NCBI GenBank assembly: GCA_037179385.1
Contig: CM074184.1
Span: 11,364,001 to 11,428,000, forward strand
Length of the DNA: 64,000 bases
From: Holothuria scabra
Lineage: Eukaryota > Echinodermata > Holothuroidea > Aspidochirotida > Holothuriidae
Reading direction: 5' to 3'
Of this stretch, positions 36,801-48,800 are shown piece after piece. The position numbers were made by a program, and so were the translations under genes. The stretch's first letter is position 1. Each line of letters starts with the position of its first letter. The notes under the pieces were generated by a model. That model searched no databases. It saw nothing but the letters and a program-made list of their open reading frames with translations, and had not been told where the DNA came from.

Positions 36801-39800
36801 GCCTAGGCCTACCTATAGACAAGCGGACTACTTATACGTAAAAAAATTACAAGTCCGTGGACTCAGTGACTGGACTTGACGTTTAGAAAAAAGGTCATAC
36901 AATTCATTCCTTTCAGTGAGGGTGATGCAAAATTTTTCAGCCAATCAACAAATTTCATTGTTGTCTTGTACTTGGATTTGTAATTTGAAGTAAACACGTA
37001 TTTTTAACTCATGTAAGTTCAAACATTACTTTCCTCCCCAAGATTTTTAGGGGTGGAAAGTAATGGGCAGAAGCTACGGAGGACTGAAACTAACTGTGGT
37101 CTTGACAGAGCCACAGTGACAGATAGTTAAAGGGTTTGAGAACTATTGCTTCAAGATATGTGGAGTGGGAGTCCCAGTGGCAGATGCTTTCAAGATATAT
37201 TTTGGAGTGGAGTCAGAGTTGCAGTGACAACAACTAAACGGTCAAGGTATATTTGAAAGTGGAGTCGGAGTCACTTGTGACACTACTAAATGGTCAAGAT
37301 ATATTTAAAAATGGAGTCAGAGTCATGGTGGAAATTGGCTTGTGCCATCTAATTCTTTGACCATACATGACTTTGACTCCGACTCCATTTGATGAACAGA
37401 TCTTAGAACTAGAACTGTCTAGATCTATTTAAAATTGGAGTCGCAGTTAGGGTGGAAGTTGGCTTGCACCCTCTTATACTTTTAACATGCTTGACTGCGA
37501 CTCGGACTCCACTTGAAAAACAGACCTTCTGGAAGGTGGGGCATTCTATAATTGTACCAGTTTCAGACATGGTGCAAAATAGTCTTAAAAATTGTTAAAA
37601 GTATTTCTCTGATCACTGATAATAATGATGTTCCACATTTTGATGGTTTTGCTTAATTTTGACAATGTTCATTGAATTTATTTCAGTGTCATTCTTATGG
37701 GTGCACGTAACGTTTGGTTGGCCAACTCAAAGTACACTTCTTGAACCAAAGTTACTGAAACTTGTGTTAGGAATTTCATCTTTTCTTCCATGTTTGTACA
37801 TGGAATACACACTTATTTGGAGTATAATGAGAAGGAAAGTTAATATGAATATGGAATAAAATACGATTTGAATATTTGTTTTAAGTACAGGCTGTTGGAT
37901 TTCAAAAATCATGGGAACCCATTTGTGGGTTCCGTCATTTTTCACCATGGTAACCCATGGTAACCCACTTTTCGGGTTCTGCTAAAAAATCATGGGGACC
38001 CATTCTGGGCATATCGAAAGTGAAGCTGGTCTTTTACAGGGGCTTAAGGGTCGGGTGTTCGTTTGGAAATTTTCCACTCTCAAGCTACTCTGGATACTAA
38101 CAATTTTCAAATGCCTAAGCCTGTGAATCAAAACTTTTGCATTAAAATGAAGCTGCAGTTACTGAACACCTGCAATTACATTTATATAAAATTTAAGAAG
38201 TGCACGTAGTGATGCTGATCAAGAACAGGTTTGCAATTTTTCTATGAACCATCGCCTAACCTTGTTAACCTTCATAATTGTCACACCTGAAAAATTGAAT
38301 AAACCAAAGCACTGTTTTGTGTATCGAAAGAAATTCAGTTTTGCAGCGTTCTTCATTGTGTAGTTTATTTTTCAAGAAAAATAAAATAGCAGGCCTCTTG
38401 TGCCGACAGACACTTCTCAATCACCCTCGATCATTCCCCTGCATTGGATTAACTGAATAAATCGGCCTGTTCATCATTGCCAACCAGTGAGATGACTTCT
38501 ACTTAAACTCAGTTGAAGCACTGGATATGCATGCATGTAGATACCATCATTACATCTAAACCCCCCACTCGCCCCCCCCCCCCCAGAAATGGAATTCTGG
38601 CGATTCTCATCGGAATTCTGCAAAAAGTTATCCAGCTCAAAATACATGTAACTTTTGAGGAATTAGGAATTAGGATGGACCATAATTATTCTCCAAAAGA
38701 CCAAAACCATGTCAAAGGAATACTTGTATTTATTAAAGAGATACACAAACATTTTACCATCTATAATGATGGCAATTCACCCCTTAAATTATCAAAATCC
38801 TTCAAAGTTACGATCCAAAAAGGAGAAGCAACTTACTGAAAATCGGCAAAATTTTCTCGGTATAGGCTTCAATTTGCATATGGAATAGTGTGTTAGGATA
38901 AGTCACTCATACACAAAAGACTCCCACACGAAAATTTCCGGAATTTGACTATGCTTGAAATGAAATTTTATCGAATTTTAATAGTTAAAAACGGAAAGTT
39001 GAGGTATTTTTGGGGAATATCTGTGGCTATGACCTTTATATACTTCTCTCTTTAAACTAGGCCTTGGCTAGGCCTACATGTATACACTTGTGTAGGTACT
39101 GTAAGCTTCTGAAAATGACCACTTTTTGAGTTTTAATCTGAACAGACTCAGATTTTTTAATCTTTTGGATGCTGGTTCCATGGTTTATGTAAAGTTGGCT
39201 TTGGGACCCTAATCGTATACGAACGTATAACTGGTATAACGTAAAGACTATGCATGATGCTGCTGCCTGCCAATGCCCCGTAAAACTCAACGTGTTTGCA
39301 TTGCTAGCTAGCTAGCTAAGCTCACGGCTGCGTGAATCGGGAAATTCCCAGTATCACCACAGTACCAACCAAAGAGCATACTTCAAACTGCCAAAAATAC
39401 AACACTTCTTTGCAATGAAGAGTTCCTTTGTATTCGATCCCATTCACCTATCTTCCTTGTTTTAGGTAACAGTTTCTTCCCCTAACGCTAGACAATATGT
39501 CAGCCAAATCAAGATAAAATTTCTGGATAAAACGGAAAATGCCAGTCCCATGATTATTAAGAAAGAAAGACAGCACATTTTGAGGTATGTGATTTGATTA
39601 TCCCCAAGTCACTCACCAGTACCGCCGTATCGGCTTTTGTTATGCTAGCGTAGCAGTACATACCAAAATGACTACAGATAAATCCGCAGTGACATTTTGT
39701 GTTGCAAAACATTTTTTGTCACAGGTTTTTGGTTACGTAAAGGTATGCTGTTCACACTGTGCTAGAAGGGATGTACATAGATATGAATGGGGTTTGAAAT

Positions 39801-42800
39801 TAGTAACGTTACATTAGTTTGTTCGCTATGTACAGTTGCGCTGGTCTGTGCACGGCAGGTAAGATAATCCAGTTTAGGCCTTGCGTAGTGCTTCGTATCG
39901 CACAACAAAAAAATTTATCAGGACTGATCTAGGCCTCCATCTTCATTTGTGAAAAATCTTAGTTGTGTAAAAACTCATAAAAGTTGAAAAGATACACATG
40001 TCAGGTAATTTCCCAATTCAGACATTTCAAGATGAAATGTTTGGAGGTGGGATTTTTTTTGTGGTAACCGATTTTTCGGTTCCGTGATTTCATTGTCACG
40101 GGAGCGACACGCGACCGGGAACGATCGTTCCCGTGAAATCCGACAGCTTGAAGTAAGTACATTTTTGGTGAAATCTGCATTGAGTGACCGACTCATGGTA
40201 CAACCATCATATAGTAGATTAACCTTACAAGTATTAACGTTAGGTTCTTGTTCTGGTGAGTTACTGCATAATCTCCACAAAACGGGATGTAACATGCTGG
40301 CACAGAAGGCTGAGCAGCAAACTAATTACTAAAAAGTTTGCAGGAAGTAGACATGAAACAGGTAATCAGTGAACGGTATCGGTTAGTTTAGCCTATGATC
40401 TAATAGGCCTAATCATTAAAGATTTCATGTGGTACTTAGTGTTTGCACGGGTAACCCGGGTACCCGGGTACCCGCCCGCCATTGTATTAACCGGTTCCAA
40501 ATCTACTACCCGAATCTTAAAAAAAAAAATGCATGCAAAAGGATCATCCCATTTACGCCATTGCCCACGGTAATGGACTAAAATATTTTTCCAATTTGGT
40601 AAACATTCTCCGAGACTGAGAATGAAGAGAGCCCCAAGAAATTATGTGTAAGTTTGATAGTTGTCTGTACTTCGTTTCTGAAGTTGAAATTTTTATCAGC
40701 GTGCGGCTATCATCACGTAGTGGGCTACTTCTCACACATCACATGTATATCGCTTACAAACTTACTCGCAAGCAAGCTATCTGACGGCCGATTCAAATCA
40801 CATCATACTGCTTCACGCAGACATAGCAAGACATACTGTATCACCCCCGCCCAGCTCGCAAAGACAGTGCCCGTAACGTTCAGCATGCTAGGTAAACTGA
40901 GCCTTGCATGTATATACGATCTTATTATCAATACGGTATGCCACCTCGAGTGTAATCCTCGAATATTTCTTAATGGCTGAAGATGTCTGTTTTACGCAAA
41001 TCAACACTTTGCCGCTATCTGCAAAGTAAAACGACATCAATGTAACAACACCGTAAACATTCACAAATTTTTTTTTAAAATAGGCCAGTACATATTACGT
41101 TATTTTGCCCCAAAATGGCGCTCGAGCAGACTACGAAGTTTATGTGTGAAAGTTATGTTACCGTGCCTGGATGTCGACACGAGGCTTGCTACGTAAGAAC
41201 GTACATACCCCATTAGCGATAATTCCAACGCACATTGCAAAGTAGTATGAGGGAAGTTCACAAACATGACGTCGTTTGTTTACAATCAGTAATTTTTGAC
41301 GTGCAAGAGAATACCATAATACAGAGCTCTGTTTAGTAGATATTTTTAAATCAGTGGTTTAAAAGGAGAAGCTTCGAGCTCTTACTATGCTGGCTTTTCG
41401 AGTAGGAAAGCGTCCCAAAATACAATATCAAATTGATATAGGCCTAGGGAAGTATAATTTTCTTATTTGACTGTTTTCTGTTACGTTTTTTTTTTTACTT
41501 GTCATTTTGATCTAAAATAAAACGAGACGATTAAACCTTATAACAAATCAAATGTTTTTGAAGTTGGGAACTGTGATCACTATACCTATCCAATACAGAT
41601 GTTAATGTTACCATGTATGTCTTATGGAGTATGCCTTACAAAATGCTCATATCTTTTAGTCACCGTATGTAACACCGGGTAACCCGGGTACCCGACGGGT
41701 ATGGCTATCGGGTACCCGGGTCCTAATTTTTAGTACCCGTGCAAACACTAGTGGTGCTACAGTTATTTGTTGTTAGGCTAGAAATTCAGTCACCAGGCCT
41801 CGATTTTCAGAAAACAAAATTGGCAACATACCTCTGTAAAGTCCTGCACAAACCTACACGTTCAGAATTTTGTTTTTGGTGCAAATGAGTCAACAAAAGG
41901 TTTGTTAGGGCTACTGCCTCTTTCTTCCATAAAATGATTCATTTTTACCACATTGTCATATGTATTCTGGTGCGTAATTCAAATTTGGTTTTGAGTCTGA
42001 AAGACCCGTAGATGACTCCTGTTTTCTTCCGCTGTCCTTACTCAGTCCTGTTACTCTACTGAAATGTGTTAGTAAACCATGCTTCATGTAAAAATATTTG
42101 TATTTTTTCTAATTGTCGTTAATACTCTATCGTGAGTGTAAATTTCAATCAGATGAAATGATTTTTAAATTTTGATTCATGCCACACTATTGGACCCATA
42201 GTTTATGAGCCATTTATGAAAGGGTTCATTGCTCACCACCTTCTTTCAAGAGGCGTTCACTGCACACAGTGCTGCACTGCCCACACATGAATGTGACATG
42301 GCAGAGAGCGACCTTCAGTAAGAACCAGTGTGTTTTATCATTTTGATGCTTATTTAAGTGGGAAAAATTTCCAAAGCGACTGTGTTGGTTTTATCAGTGG
42401 AATTCCAGAACTTCAGAAAAAATTAAGTTTATACATGTACAGTATTGTACTGTAGCAAGTCATGTGTATTTTAACAATTAACGTTAACTTGCCGCACACA
42501 TATTACTGCATGACTTTTGCTGCCGTTTGCATTAGACAGTTACCTAGTAATAATAATGCTGCTCAAGGTGAAGTGTATTTTGGCTGAAGTCAATCCTTTT
42601 TATTTCAGCAATTGTTTTGCTGTAGCCAGTATCTTATTTTCAAAGGCTGTACAAAAACATACCCAATGTCAGCTAAGTACAAAAGATGTAGGCGGGGATC
42701 AATGGGCTGTTTCATTTAAATCAAGTTTGCAGGATTGCAGGGCTGAGCAAAAGTTCAATTTTTTCTTCGGAAAGGGAAAGATCATGGAAAATGCTACAAA

Positions 42801-45800
42801 ATGATACTAGTACTACTGTAATTGGAGATATTTTTTGAAAGCTATTTACTCATGAATAGCAACAATGTTTCAAGTCTAAAAATGGTATAAAGGATTATTG
42901 TTGGTGATTGCTACCCACTGTAATAATGTATTATTTTATCTGTATTGGTGTTGCGTAAAAATGGGTGTGCCCAGACCTTACCCCAATTTATGATAACCAC
43001 TCTTCTTAGGCCTTGAATTTTGAGGGGGAGGAGTACAATAGCACACCATCACACACCTTGAATCACTGGGAGGTGTGTGTGATTCTTTGCACACTTCTAA
43101 GATGAAGACACTTACAGGTATATGAATCTGTTAAAGTTTCATAAAACAGCATGCTTACCACACTGTTTAATTTTCTGGAGAGTGTGAGTTATAGCACACT
43201 TGGACCATCTAAAACTCAAGGCATGTCCTCTAGGCTCTTAGGCTCTAAATGAATGTGAGGTTTAACTCAGGAACCTTTCAAAGGGTAAGGCTAATTGTTT
43301 GATAGTTAGCTCATCTGATGAAGAAATAGTTGTTTTTTTCTGTCCAAAATTCTTGCAGTTGATGATGACTTCTTCAAGTTGTTTGTGTTTCATGTTTGGA
43401 ATGGGGAAAATACCACAAAGGATTACATTTGCCTGCATTGTGTCAAAATCAGACTCCCAGTTGCTTCAAGGTTACAAAATATCATGTAATATCACATTAA
43501 ACAGGCATATTACTTCCAAAATCTGTTATTCTTCGTTACAATTGAAGTAACTAATTTTACCTTGAAACTTCACACCAGTGAATCATTCAATAATGTTTGT
43601 TTTAGGTTGAGCTAAAAATTTTGTGAGCACAAATGTTGCATCTTTGAGAGTGTCTGCATGTTTCATTTGTATGTATGAACATTACTAAAAAAATTGGAAA
43701 AGATGCTCAGTCTTCTGGTATGAACTCACATATTAGCTACAAGGCAATGTGTTGCTATGGTTTGAATAGTTTCTTTTAAAAGTCATAACTTCTAAACATA
43801 CTATTGAGATGGAATTTTCACTAATGCTGTGATGTTAAAGCTTTGATGCTGTTATTTTTGAGTTGTCTACAGAACAAACCATGTACAGTAGCTTATAATT
43901 TTGTAGCTTGAAATAAAAATGTGGAATAACTTTCTGGTTTTCCCTGGTGTACTCTACCCTTTATGCATACCATATTTACTCTATTAAACGCCCCCTCCCT
44001 AATAAACGCCCCCCAACTTTTTCGTCACATTGCATAAAGTGAAATTGTTAATTCCAAAGACAATATGGTAAAAGGAAAATGAAATAGTCCTAGCTTGAAG
44101 CCACGAAATCTCCTAAAGTCCCATATCCTGAAGTAAAAGGCATGTTTCTGCAACTAATTTCTGTTGATATCCATCACGCTATCACATACCGCGAACCTGT
44201 ATATACTGCTTCGTTTGCGGTTCGAAAGTGGTACTGTACATACCGTAGGAAGGCCAATGCAAATATTTGCTAGCCTACCCGAACAGCCTAACATGAAAAT
44301 CCAAATTCAAGACAGGAAAACTGTTTAACAGTGAAATGCTGTGAACGTGTACGTACTGCTAATATGTACGTGCATGGTGCTACTCACGGTAACTATTATG
44401 CAATTACCGTATGTACGTGCGTATAGCCGGCCGGTCAGGATAGTACCGTGAGGCCTGGCTGTATACTGTGCACAGCATGCATGCATGCATGCCGCGGGCA
44501 CGTAAAAAAGTCACTTCTGTGTGTTACGTTACATATCAAGATGTCGGCGAAAGCTGATCACACTTGCTAAGTTCAGAGTGCTGTTCGTGGCTACCATATT
44601 TATAGGGAAATTTGGTTACCCATCATTGGGGAGGAGCTCACAGCTCATTGTGAAACTGACAACCAAATGGACAAATATGCCATAGCAGTTTATCAGAAGG
44701 GCTCAGATAAGAAACAAGTTGTGGGGCACTTGCCTAGAGTAAAGTCACGTAAATTTGACTCTAATAAACGCCCCCCTTAACGAAAATTTCACGCCCCCGG
44801 GGCGTTTAATAGAGTAAATACGGTAGTCAGGTTCAATAACATCTTGACATCTTGACAAGGAACTCATAATGTAAAAAGTTAGTGCACATGTACATTGTTT
44901 GGCTAATTTGTCAAAATGCAAAAGGGGCGTAGTTATTCTCTTTAAAAGGGCCAATCTTCTCACCCCAAACTGCACTTCTTGTATGTGTACCTAACAGAAA
45001 CTCTCAATTGGCGCAGCTCTTTGATTGACTTCTAATTCAAACAGTGCAAATAGGGCCAATGATTTTCCCCCATGGGAGAAAAATACAGAAGTAAACATTT
45101 TTTAGGGAATTTGCTGTATTGGACAACTTTTTAAAATGTTTGTTCAAAATTCATCATTTTGTGCAAAACTTACAGTAATGAAACCTCTTGAATTAGGAAG
45201 ATGGTCATGCCTTGCCCATCAGCCTAACTGTATAACTTCACATACAACATTCAAATTTCAATATTGCAAGCAGGACTGGAAAAAATGTAAATTTCCCTGC
45301 AAGCAAATCAAATTTCCCAGCAAGCAAATCAAAATTTCCCAAAGACTACACATGTTTACATACAAAGTTAGTCAAATTTCCCTCCAAATACCAAAATTTC
45401 CCTGCAATGACATTCCCGAATTTGCTGGTTTTTTCCAGCCGTGATTGCAAGCAATGATCGTTCATGAAGTATAGGCTGTGCACTGCAGTATCCACGGCGA
45501 AAAAAGCTGCCGCACCCCCTGTGCAGATAGCTGCGGCTATATTTAGTTTGACACTTGCCCGATCTACCCATTTGTTTCATTTCTAATTGGCTTGAAGCCA
45601 AAACAAAAACTAGACCTAAGTTTACAGTACAAAATGTAATGTTAGAGCTATCAGTAATTTAGGCTCGATCAATCTAGATATCATAGTTTTTACCTAACGT
45701 AGGTTGTATAAGTTGCGGCCTGTGTAAATAGAAGTTTGTATCACGGAGTCGCAACCTGCTGCTACATGCACAGTCTGTTGCAACTCCCTGAATATACACA

Positions 45801-48800
45801 CTGCCTTCAGCTAGCTGACTGCTCTGTGTGTATCGTTAGAAGAATGCTCAGAGAATAGGTGTATTTCAATTGGCAGTAACATGATACCCTCCCTCAATAA
45901 TTATGTTAGAAGCCAGGAATCCCCAAACTTTTAAAGAAGCCTCTTCATGCATGAAAGCAAGTAGCCAATCAGTGAGCACGATTCTTCGTAACAGGTTCGT
46001 TCGATTTACAGCATGAAGTAGCTGCGTAATTATTTTCAGCTGACTGTATGTTGTAATGTTGGTCTTGATAAACAGTGATCGGAACTTTTTGAAACTTTTT
46101 TCAGTTCATGACTTGCAAGCACTCATACATGATACAGGGTCATGAATGATATGGTTTGGAAGCTGAACTTGTTACTTCTTGAAAAATGTTAATTTTAAGT
46201 TGAAATTTTTGGAGACGTACACCAGTAGTGAATTGACAAGTGGCTGATTAATTGATAATCACTGACAGCCCTATTTACCCTTCTGTACTGAAATGGAATC
46301 TTGAGAAAATATAAATGGAAAAAAACAGAATTTTAAATATGGAAACAGAATTTGCTTTTTTTGAAGTGGAAAATCATTGGCCCTATGCAAAGTACCAAAG
46401 CTTATATTAAACAGAATGAATTGTGCCGAGAGTGTTTCGATTATACACATTAAGCTTTTTCATACTCACTCTTAAGCAATAAACTGAGATTGTGACTGGA
46501 TAAGGATGAATTTCATACAATTGTGGGAGGGGCATAATTAAAAAAATTAGGAGAATCGATGCTGTTTGGGGTGAGAGAATTGGGCCTTCTAAGTTAGCAT
46601 TAGTTTTTGTTGATCAGATAGCCTTTATGGATAACAACCCAGTGCCTCATAACTGAAAAAAAGGCCTTTGCAAGATTAAAACCTAACTGAACATACTACC
46701 TTTAGGGATCTTTATTAGGTGTGCATTCATAATGTCATTTTTCTCATCTTCTATCTTTTATGACAGGATGTTATTTTGGAAGTCATTTCACAATGGGTGG
46801 ACAGAGGTTTGATACACCTCAACCGGAAGCATATCTGTTTGGAGAAAATTCTGATTTAAATTACTTGGGCTCAAGACCTGCTACTGTAAGTCTGAATTTA
46901 TTCAATGCTGTGGAAAATGATGTATTTAATTGTTGTAAATTGAATTCACGTTGTGTAGTTTCTTATTCTAGCAGTAATGACTACCAGAGACTCTCTGGCA
47001 GAGAGTCAATTATTTTTCTGTTGTGAACTATATGCAGAAGTTGCTATAAGATAGTCAAGAATTTGAATAGGTAATCTACATGTGTAGATGAAGGCTGGTT
47101 GCTGAAAATTTATGAAATTTCCTTGAAAGCAATGCAAATTTGCTACTACTTTTGGGCATTTTTTTATGAACAAAAATTTGCTGCCAAGTAAATTGTCCAA
47201 TTTCCTGTCTGTCGATGGTTTCAATTGTACATTCCTTCTCCCTGACCCCTTTCCTGATACTCTAGCTATCAGTATGTGTTGATCATACCTTAGAACCAGG
47301 CTGATGGACAATGTGGCAAAGTCTTGGGCCATCGTTATGATGTGGAATGAATAGTCAACATATATATAGAAACTGGTAATGTTATCAGCATGTAAGGTTT
47401 AGAAAAATGGGGTATAGGTGGTGTCAGCATTTTAGCTGAATAATTGTGAGAACAAATGGGGAAAATATCAGCCCGTATCAATATCAAAATCAAATGTACT
47501 AATTATGTTAAAAGGGATCTGGCTAGAGGTAGGTTTAGGAAGGGCAATAGTAGACATTAAAAGTATGAGAAAACCATTAATATTTGTTAATGTTATGTAA
47601 AAAATAGTTTTCCTTGTTGTTGTAGTATGATCAGTTTTTTGATTCCTTGCCGTAGGCAGGCAAGGAATCTATGCGATGGTGATGTCGTGTGTATGTGTGT
47701 GTGTGTGTGTGTGTGCGCGTATGTGACGCTTTGGCTTGTAAACACGATATCTCAAGAAGGGTAAGTCCGAGGGATCTCATACTTGGCATGTGGATTGCCC
47801 ATATTGAGTAGATGATCCCTATTGCTTTTGGTGGACGTCAAAGGTCACTTGGAGTCACAAGAGGTCAAAAGGTCAAAATCTTGTAAACACGATATCTCGA
47901 GAACGGTACATATGACTATGCTCATATTTGGTGTGTGGGTTGGTCATATTGAGTAGATGATCCCTGTCGATTTCTTGGAGGTCAAAGGTCATTTGGGGTC
48001 ACGAGAGGTCAATAGGTAAATTCCTTAGAAATTGCTTGTAAACACGGTATCTCAAGAAGGGTAAGTGTGACTAATCTCATATTTGGTGTGTGCATTGGCC
48101 ATATTGAGTAGATGATCCCTATTGTTTTTGGTGTAGATCAAAGGCCATTTGGGGTCACGAGAGGTCAAAAGGTCAAAACTTCGTAAACACGATATCTTGA
48201 GAACGGTACATGTGACTATGCTCATAGTTGGTGTGTGGATTGGTCATATTGAGTAGATGATCCCTATTGATTTTTGTGGAGGTCAAAGGTCATTTGGAGT
48301 CACGAGAGGTCAATAGGTAAATTCCTTAGAAATTGCTTGTAAACACGGTATCTCAAGAAGGGTAAGTGTGACTAATCTCATATTTGGTGTGTGCATTGGC
48401 CATATTGAGTAGATGATCCCTATTGTTTTTGGTGTAGATCAAAGGTCATTTGGGGTCACGAGAGGTCAAAAGGTCAAAACTTCATAAACACGATATCTCG
48501 AGAACGGTACATGTGACTATGCTCATATTTGGTGTGTGGATTGGTCATATTGAGTAGATGATCCCTATTGATTTTTGTGGAGGTCAAAGGTCATTTGGGG
48601 TCACGAGAGGTCAATAGGTAAATTCCTTAGAAATTGCTTGTAAACACGGTATCTCAAGAAGAGTAGGTGTGACTAATCTCATATTTGGTATGTGCATTGG
48701 CCATATTGAGTAGATGATCCCTATTGTTTTTGGTGGAGATCAAAGGTCATTTGGGGTCATGAGAGGTCGAAAGGTCAAAACTTCGTAAACACAATATCTC

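Larger units (their letters stand above)
44946..46587. mobile_element. TTAA-type MITE copy 3, split by a nested element
   Basis: Same family as 29690-29986. Left TTAA at 44942-44945, left end AAGGGCCAATC...CTCACCCCAAACTGCAC, right end GTTTGGGGTGAGAGAATTGG then GCCTTCTAAG (TTAA mutated). Removing the nested 45051-46385 insert and its duplication leaves about 300 bp, the length of copy 2. Confidence 0.75.
30864..46766 (+). other. MGRN1 intron 1 (15.9 kb)
   Basis: Holds most of the DNA-transposon remnants of the locus, listed separately. Stretches 38000-40436 and 41760-42500 contain short inverted motifs around GGTAACC and GGGAACC but nothing else I recognise. Confidence 0.85.

Noticed and set aside
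38513..38839. 108-codon plus-strand open frame in MGRN1 intron 1
   Set aside because: Includes a translated poly-C tract (PPPPP) and has no domain.
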